54,722 nucleotides of DNA from Halomonas salinarum (GTDB lineage Bacteria > Pseudomonadota > Gammaproteobacteria > Pseudomonadales > Halomonadaceae): contig NZ_WWNB01000023.1 of assembly GCF_012062845.1 (NCBI RefSeq), forward strand, positions 1-54,722, given 5' to 3'. Below, piece by piece: positions 43,978-54,308 of this stretch. The translations under genes were made by a program, and so were the position numbers. Numbering within the stretch: the first letter of the stretch is position 1; every line of letters begins with the position of its first letter. The notes under the pieces were generated by a model. It was given only the letters and a program-made list of their open reading frames with translations. It searched no databases and had not been told where the DNA came from.

Positions 43978-45037
43978 CGCGGGGCTCCATGAGTAGGGCA
44001 TCGAGGTGAGCGATCACATCGTCGGCGTGGATCAGCGACATGGCATCGGGATGGCGCACACGCGTCCCCCAGACGATTTCGTCGGGCGACTTGTGCAAGT
44101 AGGTGCGTACGGCCTCGGGGTAGCGATTGACGACGTGCTCGCGCCAACGATAAGGGGCGGCGCGCTGCGGGTTGGTGGTGGCATAGAGCCCTACGGTCGG
44201 CGTATTCAGGGCATTGGCCATATGCACCGGGCCGGAGTCGGGGGCAACAACGGCTCGTGCACCGTCAATCAGCGCCATAAGTCCCTTCAGGGAGGTGCCG
44301 CCTATGGCATCGACCACCGCCCCTTCAGAGCACAGCGCCTGGATGCGTGCGCCCATCTCGCGCTCCTGAGTACTGCCGCCACCACTCATCACCGTCACCA
44401 GGCCATGATTCCACAGGTGTTCGATCACCGCGGCATAGCCCTCGGCGGACCAGTTGCGGAAGTTACGCAGCCGTGGATTGGCACAGGGGCTGATCAGTAC
44501 GTAGTCCTGCTCACCGCTTACCTCGCGAGCCTCGCGCCGGGCGTCGTCGGGAATCGCCAGATCCCACTCAGGGGTCAGGTCTTCGACGCCCAATTCACGG
44601 GCGAAGTCCATGAAGGATTCCAGCACATGGGCACGTGGATGCGGCGCCAGTTGATGCTGGGTGAACCAGTGCTGCCAGTCCTTGGATCGGGCCTTGTCGT
44701 AACCGATGCGTACCCCGGCGCGTAGCCCCAGCGACAGCACGCTGGCACGCAGCGACTGCTGCATGTGCAACAGCGCATCGAAACGCGTGTCCTTGAGCGC
44801 ACGCCAGATCTCACGCATGCCGGCGAGACCGGTCGACTTGTCATAGACCACGAACTCGACCCCGGACAGGCCCGACAGTAGACTGTGCTCGGCCTTGCCG
44901 ACGATCCAGGTGATACGCACGCCCGGCCACTGACGCTGCAGGGCACGCACGGTCGGCACCAGGTTACAGACATCGCCCAGGGCCGAGAGCCTAAGCACGC
45001 ACAGGTGCGTGGGGTGAACAGGCAGAGGATGCTTCAT
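43967..45037 (-). CDS. glycosyltransferase family 9, probable heptosyltransferase
   Basis: A 356-aa ADP-heptose transferase of GT9, resembling WaaC-type enzymes. Motifs are [20 protein letters not shown] at the N-terminus, [16 protein letters not shown] and [33 protein letters not shown] (donor site). Start ATG 45037 has no clear Shine-Dalgarno; an upstream ATG at 45073 is possible. Its start codon shares bases with the divergent kdkA start (CATG). First gene of the minus-strand unit GT9-hldE-waaA. Whether it adds heptose I or a later heptose is not certain. Confidence 0.85.
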   Translation of the reverse strand: MKHPLPVHPTHLCVLRLSALGDVCNLVPTVRALQRQWPGVRITWIVGKAEHSLLSGLSGVEFVVYDKSTGLAGMREIWRALKDTRFDALLHMQQSLRASVLSLGLRAGVRIGYDKARSKDWQHWFTQHQLAPHPRAHVLESFMDFARELGVEDLTPEWDLAIPDDARREAREVSGEQDYVLISPCANPRLRNFRNWSAEGYAAVIEHLWNHGLVTVMSGGGSTQEREMGARIQALCSEGAVVDAIGGTSLKGLMALIDGARAVVAPDSGPVHMANALNTPTVGLYATTNPQRAAPYRWREHVVNRYPEAVRTYLHKSPDEIVWGTRVRHPDAMSLIHADDVIAHLDALLMEPRDEA

Positions 45038-45815
45038 GCAGTTGGCAACGTTCCAGAAAGAAAATACCTGCATTCTATATGATGCAGGACGCTTTTGTGA
45101 CGAGGGAAGCTCACGACAAGCCCCAGGCCTTGACGTCCAAGGCGCTTCTGCGACCGAAGGCGAGACAACGCCATTGCCCCTGGAGCCTCGCTGGTTCTGT
45201 CCGGACTACTGGCGTGAGCAAGACGCCGTAACCGGCGAGGCACCAGGCCGAGGCGCAAGTCTCTTTCTCAAGGCACCCGACCGAGCAAATGAGCAGTGGG
45301 TGCTGCGCCCTTACCGGCGCGGGGGACTGATCGCCCGCCTGAATGACGCGAGCTACCTGTGGACCGGGCTTGAACGCACCCGCGCCTTTCGCGAACTGCG
45401 CCTGACCGCCGCCTTATACACGCAAGGGCTGCCGGTGCCACGCCCGGTGGCCGCCGGAGTCTGGCAGCGCGGCCTGGTCTATCGGGCCGCATTGATCACC
45501 GTGCGCCTGGCCGGCGCCCGCGCCCTGGCCGACTGCCTGGCGGATGCCGACGCGGCGCTACTCGAGCGCGTCGGCGCCACCATTCGCCGCTTCCATCATG
45601 CCGGCCTCGACCATGTGGACCTCAACGCCCGCAATCTGCTCATCGCCCCGGATGGCGCGGTATTCCTGATCGACCTGGATCGCTGCCGCCTGCGTCATGC
45701 GGGCCGCTGGCAAGCGGACAATCTGTCGCGCCTAGAACGCTCGCTCGAGAAGTTCGACGCCAACGCATCGATGTCCGCCATCCTCGACGGTTACCATGCC
45801 AAGACCGATGACTGA
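45036..45815 (+). CDS. kdkA: 3-deoxy-D-manno-octulosonic acid kinase
   Basis: Phosphorylates the Kdo residue of the LPS inner core. The 259-aa protein has the KdkA layout: short N-terminus ([16 protein letters not shown]), the glycine-rich RPYRRGGLIARLNDASYLW, ERTRAFRELRLTAALYTQGLPVPRPVAAGV, and the kinase-like catalytic segment HHAGLDHVDLNARNLLI with IDLDRCRL. GAGG lies 9 bp before ATG 45036. It is divergent from the GT9 gene with overlapping start codons, and convergent with the GT90 gene, overlapping it by 25 bp. Confidence 0.92.
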   Translation: MQLATFQKENTCILYDAGRFCDEGSSRQAPGLDVQGASATEGETTPLPLEPRWFCPDYWREQDAVTGEAPGRGASLFLKAPDRANEQWVLRPYRRGGLIARLNDASYLWTGLERTRAFRELRLTAALYTQGLPVPRPVAAGVWQRGLVYRAALITVRLAGARALADCLADADAALLERVGATIRRFHHAGLDHVDLNARNLLIAPDGAVFLIDLDRCRLRHAGRWQADNLSRLERSLEKFDANASMSAILDGYHAKTDD

Positions 45816-46771
45816 CCCGAACGGGCAAAGTACTTGTCCATTACCAGCAGACTGACCAAACGCTCACGCCTTTCATTCTTGAACTGGGCTACATAGGCGT
45901 TGGCATTGGTGATGATGCGCCTGGCCTCGTCGGGATGATCCCGATAGTAAGCGACTTTCTCCTCGATATCCCCGTAGTCGTCGGCGAGCTGGACATAATG
46001 ATAGCCGGGGATCAATCGCCCCTCCATGAACCAGGTCTCGAAGCGCGGTGCCGCCATGAAACACAGCGAGTTCGAGGCCATGATCCACTTGAGGTTGGTC
46101 GCCACGTCCTTGCCTTCGATGCTCAGCACGAACTTGTACTGGAGCTGCTCCTCGATGCTCATGAAGGGCCGATGATAGGGCTTGCCCTGCGCGCTGCGAC
46201 GCACATCTCCGACATCGCACAGCGGGTGGTCATGGAAGTGCTCGACGAACCTCTGACGGTGGGCTTGATGACAGGCACCCCGCCAAACCAGCTTGTCCTG
46301 CTTGGCGGCAAAGGGCGTGCGGTCAGGGAAGACATAGTAGTGGCGAACGGCATTGAGCTTGAGTAGAACTGAGTGCCGATTATCGCCACCCAGCGGCCGA
46401 CTTTTAAGAAAGGTGGGCCGCTCTGGCACCTCGCGGATATCGCCGAAAAGATGATGAAAGCGCAGATGCCCCGGAAAGAATCGCAGATAACGCCACATAT
46501 CGAGGTAGTAGGCCCAGCTCTTTTCCCGGGTAAAGTCGGCAATAGTCGTCGCCTCTTGTCCGAGCTCGACGCAAGAATCGCACTGGTTGTAGTAGTCGAC
46601 CCGTGCCCGGATCTCTTCTCGTTCCGGCGCATCGAGTGAGTCGAATTCGGCCAATATCGCTGGCAAACGACGCTGATTGGCGGCCAAGGGTACCGCCAGG
46701 CCCGCCGCGTGCCAGCCATAGAAACGGAACTTGTGAGTGTTCTTGTGCAACTGCGCCAGTAGCGTCTTCAT
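45791..46771 (-). CDS. glycosyltransferase family 90 protein (CAP10/LpsA-like)
   Basis: A 326-aa protein resembling bacterial GT90/LpsA enzymes that add sugars to the LPS core. Characteristic parts are DKLVWRGACHQAHRQRFVEHF, YKFVLSIEGKDVATNLKWIMASNSL and the FMAAPRFETWFMEGRLIPGYHYVQLADDYGDIEEKV block. ATG 46771 is preferred to a GTG three codons upstream. No membrane helix is evident. The donor and acceptor sugars are not readable. The 3' end overlaps kdkA on the other strand. Confidence 0.82.
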   Translation of the reverse strand: MKTLLAQLHKNTHKFRFYGWHAAGLAVPLAANQRRLPAILAEFDSLDAPEREEIRARVDYYNQCDSCVELGQEATTIADFTREKSWAYYLDMWRYLRFFPGHLRFHHLFGDIREVPERPTFLKSRPLGGDNRHSVLLKLNAVRHYYVFPDRTPFAAKQDKLVWRGACHQAHRQRFVEHFHDHPLCDVGDVRRSAQGKPYHRPFMSIEEQLQYKFVLSIEGKDVATNLKWIMASNSLCFMAAPRFETWFMEGRLIPGYHYVQLADDYGDIEEKVAYYRDHPDEARRIITNANAYVAQFKNERRERLVSLLVMDKYFARSGQSSVLAW

Positions 46772-46924
46772 ACAGGCCACCGCATGGCTATTGTCATTCG
46801 TTAGCGAGCGCTTCCTAACATCAAGATGAGTGCCAGGGGGACGTGTTCTGATAGTGCCAACATCGCCACTAGTGCTGCCTGGCTATAACATCAGTCACTG
46901 TATTACTACCGTCTATGCCAGCTA

Positions 46925-47965
46925 TCACTGTATCAGGTGCTGATAAAGCCCCCAGTAGGCGTTGGCCATGGCCTCTGGCGTATAACGCGCGAGCTGGGCA
47001 CTCGCCCCTTCTATCAAGGTCTTTGCAAGTTCGGCATCATCATGTAAGCGGGCAATGGCGTCGGCAAGGGCCTCGGCATCTCCTGGCGGCACCAGCAATC
47101 CCGTCTCTTCATCACGGACGATATCAGGAATCCCCCCCACCCTTGAGGCCACGATCGGCACACCGGCATCCATTACGTCCAGCAGCACCGAGCCGAGCCC
47201 TTCGTTGCGTGAAGGAAAGGCAAAGAGATCTAGCCCTGGAAGATAATCGCCTATGTTGTCCTTGAACCCCATAAAGGTAACGTTGGTGCGTCCTGCCGCT
47301 TCTGCCTCCAGCGCCTCTGCATCTTCGCCTTGACCAAAGAACAGCACCTGCACATCGGGCTTGATCCGCTCAAGGCGACGTGCTGCCTCAAGCAGCACCC
47401 GCTGACCCTTGTGGCGGTCGACCAGCGCGCCGACATGCCCGACCAGGTACTTGCCGGGAAAGTCGGCACGCAGTGCCTTGGCCTGTTCAGGATCTGCCTT
47501 GAGCCCGGACAGGGCGCTTGGAATCAACGCCACCTCACCCCAATCACGCGCTTCGAGTTGACGCTGAATCAATGACGAGATGGCGACTCGCTTAGCAGCG
47601 CCCCGATAGCAGAAGCGGTTGCTGATCTTGTCCTTGACCGGGGCATCGACCCGACGAGTCAACAGGTAAGGCACGCCATGCCACAAGCGGTGCAATCCCC
47701 CCCAATGCACCGCCTTGGCATCATGGGCATGAACGATATCGGCCTGCAGGCGGCCTGCTACCCCATGGCCCGCTAGCTGATGATCGGCATCGATGAAACC
47801 CAACCCAGGCACCTTTGCAAGGCGCGAACGCAGCGGTGAATCTCGCCGACACGCCAGCCATTGCGCGGCATTATCGTATGATGACAGGGCGCGAATCAGC
47901 AGTTCGGTCTGACGCTCACCGCCACGATAGCCCTTGGCCAGATTGACATGGATGATCTTCAACAA
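46925..47965 (-). CDS. glycosyltransferase family 4 protein
   Basis: A GT-B transferase of 346 aa, probably retaining, likely acting on the LPS core. It starts LKIIHVNLAKGYRGGERQTELLIRAL (acceptor domain) and has the donor-site EX7E segment SRNEGLGSVLLDVMDAGVPIVASRVGGIPDIV with VPPGDAEALADAI after it. The start is TTG (47965 or 47962); the second has GGGAG at a better distance. Upstream is a 410-bp gap. Specificity unknown. Confidence 0.85.
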   Translation of the reverse strand: MLKIIHVNLAKGYRGGERQTELLIRALSSYDNAAQWLACRRDSPLRSRLAKVPGLGFIDADHQLAGHGVAGRLQADIVHAHDAKAVHWGGLHRLWHGVPYLLTRRVDAPVKDKISNRFCYRGAAKRVAISSLIQRQLEARDWGEVALIPSALSGLKADPEQAKALRADFPGKYLVGHVGALVDRHKGQRVLLEAARRLERIKPDVQVLFFGQGEDAEALEAEAAGRTNVTFMGFKDNIGDYLPGLDLFAFPSRNEGLGSVLLDVMDAGVPIVASRVGGIPDIVRDEETGLLVPPGDAEALADAIARLHDDAELAKTLIEGASAQLARYTPEAMANAYWGLYQHLIQ

Positions 47966-48375
47966 TGACTCCCACTTGAAACTGGCTCTGTTAGCGCACG
48001 CCGATACCGGGCTCGCTGTGCATGAATCGACGGCAGATCACCGTGAACCTTCCGCCAAGGGTGGCGGTAGTCGCGACCGTGGTCTGACCGACATCGCCGT
48101 CGCGCAACCTTGCCACCCACAACAGGCCCACACCAGCGGTACCTGGCCATGAACAGTCCGTGAAAAAGCCTCTCCCAGGCCCCCAAGGCTCAGGTGTCTG
48201 GTTGTCATGTGCAGCGCTGATTCGAGGACGCATGGCTTGCCATGGCCACCCAAGGGTAATATACGCGTTTGCCCGACCGGACTTAAGGTGAAGAGGCTTT
48301 CCCTTGCCGTGCATTGCTCAAGGGCCAATACAGCGCCACCATGCTCAAAGTACCCGCTCAACAAGAGATCACACC
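47966..48375. other. intergenic region between divergent glycosyltransferase genes
   Basis: 410 bp without a supported gene. Short open frames on both strands lack ribosome binding sites. A 5-bp stem CCGCC/GGCGG is near 48053-48069. A possible promoter for the GT2 gene, TTGCCA (48237-48242) and TAATAT (48257-48262), has a short 14-bp spacer. Its base composition is slightly lower in GC than the genes around it. It might hold a decayed gene, but nothing recognisable remains. Confidence 0.4.
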
Positions 48376-49140
48376 ATGACGCCGATTACCGGAGTGGTCA
48401 TCACTCTCAATGAAGAACGACAGATTGCCGACTGTATCCGCTCGCTGCTTCGGGTCTGTGACGAGGTTATCGTTGTGGACTCTCTGAGTCAGGACGACAC
48501 CGTCAGGATCGCCGAGACTGAAGGTGCCCGGGTAATCGAACAGGCCTACTTGGGAGACGGGCCACAAAAGGCCTTCGGCGTTCCCTATGCACGCCATGAC
48601 TGGATCCTGGCCCTGGACGCGGATGAGCGTCTGGACGACGATGCGGTCGCCAAGATCCAGTCACTTACTCTCGATGATCCGTCTACGGCCTATGGCTTTC
48701 GGCGCAAGAATTACGTCGGCCATCACTGGATCCGAGCAGCAGGCTTCTATCCCGATGCCGTGGCACGGCTGTACAACCGTACCCAGGCCGGTTATGAGCC
48801 GAAGAAAGGCCATGCCGCCGTCAAGGCCCCCAGGGTCAAGCAGACCGGCGCCCACCTGCACCACTTCACCTATCATGACCTCAAGCACTGGATCGAGCGC
48901 ATCAATCAGCTCTCATCCCGCGATGCCTGGGCCATGAAGGACCGTGGCGTGCCCGCCTCGAGCTGGGCGCCGGCCTTGCATGCCCTGACAGCCACCCTGC
49001 GCAAGCTGATCCTCAAGGGCGGCATCTTCCAGGGCAGCGATGGCATGACGGTGGCGATGACCACCGCCTTCAGGGCCTACATGAAATACGCCAAGCTCAA
49101 CGAACTCTACGAGAACGAGCGGGTCAACCGGCAGGCGTAA
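48376..49140 (+). CDS. glycosyltransferase family 2 protein (WaaE/KdtX-like)
   Basis: A 254-aa GT-A transferase. N-terminal GVVITLNEERQIADCIRSLL, EVIVVDSLSQDDT, the metal DxD region WILALDADERLDD and the GFRRKNYVGHHWIRAAGFYPD block are typical of the LPS core beta-1,4-glucosyltransferase WaaE/KdtX group that modifies the first heptose. ATG 48376 fits the family start. Convergent with waaF, overlapping it by 17 bp at the 3' ends. Confidence 0.87.
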   Translation: MTPITGVVITLNEERQIADCIRSLLRVCDEVIVVDSLSQDDTVRIAETEGARVIEQAYLGDGPQKAFGVPYARHDWILALDADERLDDDAVAKIQSLTLDDPSTAYGFRRKNYVGHHWIRAAGFYPDAVARLYNRTQAGYEPKKGHAAVKAPRVKQTGAHLHHFTYHDLKHWIERINQLSSRDAWAMKDRGVPASSWAPALHALTATLRKLILKGGIFQGSDGMTVAMTTAFRAYMKYAKLNELYENERVNRQA

Positions 49141-50164
49141 GCACTTGAGGCGATTCAGGCAGAATGGCCGCCAGCATTCGCTCAGGAGTGATGTGCTTGA
49201 GGCAATTGGTGTGACCAAGCGGACAGTCCCTTGCAAAACACGGCGAACAGGACAGTGCCAGGTAGTGAATCCGGGTATTCTCGGTCAGCGGCGGCGTGTA
49301 CTCAGGCGACGAAGAGCCGTAGATGGCATGCACCCGAGTGCCTACCGCGGCAGCCACGTGCATCAACCCGGAATCGTTGGTCACCACCTGCTCACAGTCG
49401 GCGAGCAGGTCCACGGCATCGGCCAGCCGCGTACGCCCGCACAGGTTATGGGCGTGAGAGAGGCCCGCGCAGATCACCTCACCGTCGGGCGCATCCTTGG
49501 GGCCCCCCAGGACCCGCACCTCATAGCCCGAGGCCACAAGCTGAGTCGCCAGCGCATGAAAATACTCAAGAGGCCACTGCTTGGCGGGGCCATATTCGGC
49601 ACCCGGCATCATGCCGATGGCCGGGCGTGAGGACAGCTGATGCGTGAGCCTGAGTTCGATCAGGTTGTCCGGGTCCACCGCCAGGCGGGGGCGCGGAATA
49701 GCGAACTTACCGCTGGCCGCCTCGTCCTCGGGCAACCCCAGGGAGACGAAACGCTTGACGGTCTGATCGAGTACCGTCTTGTCCAGGCGTCGCCGCTCAT
49801 TGAGCAGCCACAACCGCTGCTCGCCGGTAAAGCCCCGACGCTTGGGGATACGTGCCAGAAAAGGCACCATCGCTGACTTCCACGAGCGCGGCAGCACGAT
49901 AGCGCGATCAAAGCGTCCCTTGAGCCGACGCGCCAGCTCGCGGCGAGCGGCGAGACCGAACTCGCCGTGCCCCACCTCGAGTGCCAGTGTCTCGTCGACC
50001 TCGGCCATGCGCTCGATGATCGGCAGCGACCAGCCGGGCGCGACCACACCCAGCGTGCAGCCAGGGTGGCGCGCCTTGAGCGTCATCAACAAACTCTGGG
50101 CCATCACCATGTCACCGACCCAGGATGGCCCTACCACCAGAATCCGCTCGCCGGCGTTAGCCAT
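49124..50164 (-). CDS. waaF: lipopolysaccharide heptosyltransferase II
   Basis: GT9 enzyme that adds the second heptose to the inner core. The 346-aa protein has [45 protein letters not shown] and [31 protein letters not shown] (each a WaaF hallmark). Start ATG 50164 overlaps hldD by 8 bp, giving the common hldD-waaF pair. Convergent overlap with the GT2 gene. Confidence 0.94.
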   Translation of the reverse strand: MANAGERILVVGPSWVGDMVMAQSLLMTLKARHPGCTLGVVAPGWSLPIIERMAEVDETLALEVGHGEFGLAARRELARRLKGRFDRAIVLPRSWKSAMVPFLARIPKRRGFTGEQRLWLLNERRRLDKTVLDQTVKRFVSLGLPEDEAASGKFAIPRPRLAVDPDNLIELRLTHQLSSRPAIGMMPGAEYGPAKQWPLEYFHALATQLVASGYEVRVLGGPKDAPDGEVICAGLSHAHNLCGRTRLADAVDLLADCEQVVTNDSGLMHVAAAVGTRVHAIYGSSSPEYTPPLTENTRIHYLALSCSPCFARDCPLGHTNCLKHITPERMLAAILPESPQVLTPAG

Positions 50165-51113
50165 TCAGCCACTCCAGATACTCGCGCACGCCCTCGGCGA
50201 CGGTCTTGAACTCGGCCGTGTAGCCAGCCTCGCGCAGCCGCGTGATATCCGCACGGGTATAACTCTGATAGCGCCCCTTCAGCTCGTCCGGGAAGTCAAT
50301 GAAATCGATCTGGCCCTTGCCGTAGAAGTCGATCGCGGTATCGGCGATAGCCTTGAACGGCTCCGCCCGGCCGGTGCCCAGGTTGAAGATACCCGAGCGC
50401 TCCGGGTGATCGAGGAACCACAGGTTGACGTTCACCACGTCGCCGACATAGACGAAATCGCGGCTCTGCATGCCGGCCTCGTAGCCATCCCAGGCGCCGA
50501 ACAGCTTGGGGTTCTGGCCGGCCTGGACCTGGGTATGGTGATGGTAGGCCACACTCGCCATCTTGCCCTTGTGCTGCTCCCGAGGACCATAGACGTTGAA
50601 GTAGCGAAATCCGACCACCTGGCTGGTGAAGCTGTCCCAGCGCGCGCGCACGTACTGATCGAACAGGAGCTTGGAGTAGCCGTAAACGTTGAGCGGCTTC
50701 TCATGCTCGGGTGCCTCGAAGAACACCTCGCTGCCGCCATAGGTGGCCGCCGAGGAGGCATACAGGAAAGGGATGCCCTTGGCCTGGCAGAAGTGGAGCA
50801 GCACCTTCGAGTACTCGAAGTTGTTCTCCATCATGAAGCGGCCGTCCCACTCGGTGGTATCGGAGCAGGCACCCTCGTGGAAGATCGCCTCGATCTCCGG
50901 CAGACCCGCATCATCGCCACGCATTGAGGCCTCGACGCGCATCAGGAAATCATCCTTGTCGAGATAATCTCCCAGCGTGCAGTCGGCCAGATTGAGAAAC
51001 TTGGTACCGTCGGAAAGATCATCCACCACGAGTATGTCTTCCCGGCCACGTGCATTCAGCGCCTTGACCAAATTGGCCCCGATAAAGCCGGCACCGCCTG
51101 TGACTACGATCAT
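50157..51113 (-). CDS. hldD: ADP-glyceromanno-heptose 6-epimerase
   Basis: Short-chain dehydrogenase-type epimerase that converts ADP-D,D-heptose to ADP-L,D-heptose. The 318-aa protein shows the Rossmann motif [31 protein letters not shown], the Ser and Tyr-x3-Lys catalytic set in [10 protein letters not shown] and [11 protein letters not shown] and [14 protein letters not shown] 51113 has GAGGG at good spacing; a TTG two codons upstream is less likely. Divergent from glyQ. Confidence 0.95.
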   Translation of the reverse strand: MIVVTGGAGFIGANLVKALNARGREDILVVDDLSDGTKFLNLADCTLGDYLDKDDFLMRVEASMRGDDAGLPEIEAIFHEGACSDTTEWDGRFMMENNFEYSKVLLHFCQAKGIPFLYASSAATYGGSEVFFEAPEHEKPLNVYGYSKLLFDQYVRARWDSFTSQVVGFRYFNVYGPREQHKGKMASVAYHHHTQVQAGQNPKLFGAWDGYEAGMQSRDFVYVGDVVNVNLWFLDHPERSGIFNLGTGRAEPFKAIADTAIDFYGKGQIDFIDFPDELKGRYQSYTRADITRLREAGYTAEFKTVAEGVREYLEWLNG

Positions 51114-51185
51114 CGTCAAACCCTCTTATGTCCGAGCACCCGGCTCAATCCGTCCGCGCGCCTATATCCGATTAACCTCTGATTG

Positions 51186-51191
51186 TATACT
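51186..51191 (+). promoter_or_regulatory. -10 element of a possible glyQ promoter
   Basis: TATACT within GATTGTATACTTGG, 40 bp upstream of the glyQ ATG; no good -35 at normal spacing. The surrounding TTGTATAC resembles the GntR-type sites at the urate genes, but only one half is kept, so it is taken as a promoter element. Confidence 0.4.
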
Positions 51192-51230
51192 TGGCAGTTC
51201 TTGAATTCATGGGCCAACGGTGCTTCACCA

Positions 51231-52178
51231 ATGACACAGTCGACGCCAGACGTGAAAACCTTCCAGGGCCTGATCCTCGCCCTGCAGCAATATTGGGCCG
51301 AACAGGGCTGCGCCATCATGCAGCCGCTGGATATGGAAGTCGGTGCCGGCACGTTCCACCCGGCCACCTTCCTGCGCTCCATCGGCCCGGAAACCTGGAA
51401 CGCTGCCTATGTGCAGCCCTCCCGCCGGCCAACCGACGGTCGCTATGGCGAGAATCCTAACCGCCTGCAGCACTATTACCAATTCCAGGTGGTCATGAAG
51501 CCCTCGCCCGCTGACTTCCAGGCACTTTACCTGGGCTCCCTGGAGCGTCTTGGCCTCGACCCGCTGGTCCACGATATCCGCTTCGTCGAAGACAACTGGG
51601 AGTCGCCGACCCTGGGCGCCTGGGGCCTTGGCTGGGAGATGTGGCTCAATGGCATGGAGGTGACCCAGTTCACCTACTTCCAGCAGGCCGGTGGTATCGA
51701 ATGCTACCCGGTAACCGGCGAGCTGACCTACGGCCTCGAGCGCATCGCCATGTACCTGCAGGATGTCGATAGCGTCTACGACCTGATCTGGACCATCGCC
51801 CCGGATGGTTCCCAAGTCACTTACGGTGACGTCTACCTGCAGAACGAGCGCGAGCAGTCGGCCTACAACTTCGAACATGCCGACGTGCCGGTCCTGTTCG
51901 ATGCCTTCGACTACCATGAGCGCGAGTGCAGCAAGCTGCTGGAGGCGGGCTTGCCACTACCGGCCTATGAAATGGTCCTCAAGGCTTCCCACACCTTCAA
52001 CCTGCTCGATGCCCGCCACGCCATCTCGGTCACCGAGCGCCAACGTTTCATCCTGCGTGTCCGTACCATGGCCCGCGACGTGGCTCATGCCTACTACGAG
52101 TCACGCAAGGCCGCCGGCTTCCCGATGGCCTCGGACGCCCTGAAACGCGAACTGCTAGCCGAACAAGGAGACGCCTGA
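51231..52178 (+). CDS. glyQ: glycine--tRNA ligase alpha subunit
   Basis: Catalytic alpha chain of the bacterial alpha2-beta2 GlyRS. The 315-aa protein has the class II core: [64 protein letters not shown] (motif 2 region) and [22 protein letters not shown] (motif 3). ATG 51231 fits the family start. It is 3 bp upstream of glyS, so the two are co-translated. Confidence 0.97.
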   Translation: MTQSTPDVKTFQGLILALQQYWAEQGCAIMQPLDMEVGAGTFHPATFLRSIGPETWNAAYVQPSRRPTDGRYGENPNRLQHYYQFQVVMKPSPADFQALYLGSLERLGLDPLVHDIRFVEDNWESPTLGAWGLGWEMWLNGMEVTQFTYFQQAGGIECYPVTGELTYGLERIAMYLQDVDSVYDLIWTIAPDGSQVTYGDVYLQNEREQSAYNFEHADVPVLFDAFDYHERECSKLLEAGLPLPAYEMVLKASHTFNLLDARHAISVTERQRFILRVRTMARDVAHAYYESRKAAGFPMASDALKRELLAEQGDA

Positions 52179-52181
52179 GCC

Positions 52182-54248
52182 ATGGCCACCGATACCTTTC
52201 TGATCGAACTTGGCGTTGAGGAACTGCCGCCGAGCGCCATCGACAGCCTCTCGGACGCCCTGGCCAAGAGCCTGCGTCAAGGTCTCACCGAGGCCGAAGT
52301 CCCCTTCGCCGCGGTAGAGGCCTATGGCAGTCCCCGCCGACTCGCGGTTCGCATCGAGGCTCTGGCCGACAAGCAGCCGGACCGCGAAGTTGAACGCCGC
52401 GGTCCGGCGCTTGCCGCCGCGTTCAAGGACGGAGTGGCCACCAAGGCCGCCGAAGGCTTCGCCCGTTCCTGCGGTGTCAGCGTCGAGGACCTGATCCACC
52501 TCGAAACCCCCAAGGGCACCTGGCTGGGCTTTCGCGAGCAACAGCAGGGCGAGGTCGTCACTGCCCTGCTGCCGAATATCGTCGCCAAGGCCATCGATGG
52601 CCTGCCAGTTCCCAAGAACATGCGCTGGGGAAGCTCACGGGTCGAGTTCTCGCGTCCGGTCCATTGGCTGGTGATGCTCTACGGCAGCGAGGTCGTCGAA
52701 GCGACCGTACTGGGCCTCAACGCTGGCCGCACGACCTATGGGCATCGTTTCCATGCGCCCCAGGCGATCGATCTTGGCCACCCCGATGACTACCTGGGGG
52801 CTCTTGAAGAAGCCTACGTACTCGCCGACCGTGAGCGGCGTCGCGAGCGCATCCGCGAACAGGTGCTGGCCGAAGCCGAGTGCCAGGACGCCGAGGCAGT
52901 CATCGACGAAGACCTGCTGGTCGAGGTCAGCGGCCTGGTCGAGTGGCCGGTCGCCTTGACCGGCAGCTTCGACGAGCGCTTCCTCGAGGTGCCGCCGGAG
53001 TGCCTGATCTCCTCGATGAAGGCCAACCAGAAGTACTTCCACCTGCTCGATGAAAATGGCCATCTCAAGCCGCTGTTCATCACCATCGCCAATATCGAGA
53101 GCCGCGACCCCCAGCAGGTGATCGCTGGCAACGAGAAGGTCATTCGCCCACGCCTCGCCGATGCTGCCTTCTTCTACGACGTCGACCGCAAGACGCCGCT
53201 TGCCGCTCGCCGCGAGGGCCTCGGAAGTGTGGTTTTCCAGCAACAGCTGGGCACCCTGACCGACAAGGCCACTCGCAGCGTGCCGGTCGCCCGCTTCATT
53301 GCCGAGCATATCGGTGGCGATACCGACCATGCCCAGCGTGCGACCGAGCTCGCAAAATGCGATCTGGTCACCGAGATGGTGCTGGAGTTCCCCGAACTAC
53401 AGGGCATCATGGGCTGTTACTATGCCCGCCAGGACGGCGAAGCCGAGGAAGTCGCCCAGGCGCTCTATGAGCAGTACCTGCCGCGCTTCGCCAGTGACGT
53501 CATCCCCCAGACGCGTACGGGCCAGGCGCTGGCCCTCGCGGACCGTCTCGACACCCTGACCGGCATCTTCGGTATCGGCGCACGTCCCACCGGCGCCAAG
53601 GACCCCTTCGCCCTGCGCCGTGCCGCCATCGGTGTACTCAACATCCTGATCAAGGGTGAACTGGACCTGGACCTGCGCGAGCTGCTCGTGCGGGCAGCGG
53701 CCCAGCATTCTGGCCTACCCAAATCCGAGGGTTTGGTCGATGACGTCTTCGCGTACATGATCGACCGTTTCCGGGCCTGGACTCAGGACGAAGGCATTGA
53801 CGTCGAAGTCTACCTCGCGGTGCGCTCCCGTCCGGTATCCAAGCCGCTGGACTTCGCTCGTCGTGTACAGGCCGTGCATGCCTTCAGCCAACGTGAGGAA
53901 GCCGCGGCTCTGGCAGCGGCCAACAAGCGGGTCGCCAACATCCTGGCGAAGCAGGGACACGATGGCTCGACGCATATCGACACTCACCTCCTCACGGAAG
54001 CGGCAGAGCATGCGCTGGCCGAAGCCCTGGAGGCCCGGCGCGTCGCCGTGTTGCCGCTGTTCGCCGAGGCTCGCTATGCCGAAGCACTAGATGCACTGGC
54101 AAGCCTTCGAGAGCCTGTCGATCGCTTCTTCGATGACGTGATGGTGATGGCGGACGATGACGGGGTTCGTCGCAACCGCCTGGCACTGCTGGCTAACCTC
54201 CAGGCCTTGTTCCTGGGCGTTGCCGATATCGCCGAACTGCAGCAGTAG
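52182..54248 (+). CDS. glyS: glycine--tRNA ligase beta subunit
   Basis: tRNA-binding beta chain of GlyRS, 688 aa, full length. Family features are the N-terminal FLIELGVEELPPSAIDSLSDAL, KNMRWGSSRVEFSRPVHWLVMLYG, PPECLISSMKANQKYFHLLDENG and an HD-like part (ATELAKCDLVTEMVLEFPELQGIMGCYYA), then a C-terminal anticodon-binding DALR-like region (FFDDVMVMADDDGVRRNRLALLANL). An IS4-type element starts about 60 bp after its stop, where gmhB is often found in relatives. Confidence 0.97.
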   Translation: MATDTFLIELGVEELPPSAIDSLSDALAKSLRQGLTEAEVPFAAVEAYGSPRRLAVRIEALADKQPDREVERRGPALAAAFKDGVATKAAEGFARSCGVSVEDLIHLETPKGTWLGFREQQQGEVVTALLPNIVAKAIDGLPVPKNMRWGSSRVEFSRPVHWLVMLYGSEVVEATVLGLNAGRTTYGHRFHAPQAIDLGHPDDYLGALEEAYVLADRERRRERIREQVLAEAECQDAEAVIDEDLLVEVSGLVEWPVALTGSFDERFLEVPPECLISSMKANQKYFHLLDENGHLKPLFITIANIESRDPQQVIAGNEKVIRPRLADAAFFYDVDRKTPLAARREGLGSVVFQQQLGTLTDKATRSVPVARFIAEHIGGDTDHAQRATELAKCDLVTEMVLEFPELQGIMGCYYARQDGEAEEVAQALYEQYLPRFASDVIPQTRTGQALALADRLDTLTGIFGIGARPTGAKDPFALRRAAIGVLNILIKGELDLDLRELLVRAAAQHSGLPKSEGLVDDVFAYMIDRFRAWTQDEGIDVEVYLAVRSRPVSKPLDFARRVQAVHAFSQREEAAALAAANKRVANILAKQGHDGSTHIDTHLLTEAAEHALAEALEARRVAVLPLFAEARYAEALDALASLREPVDRFFDDVMVMADDDGVRRNRLALLANLQALFLGVADIAELQQ

Positions 54249-54308
54249 CATCGCTTTTGATCGTCAGCTGCCGACGGTCATCGCCATAAAAGGCCCGCCA
54301 ATTCGGCG

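Noticed and set aside
51183..51192. A fifth GntR-type operator upstream of glyQ
   Set aside because: Only the left half of TTGTATACAA is kept, glyQS is an essential translation operon, and the sequence serves well as a -10 element.
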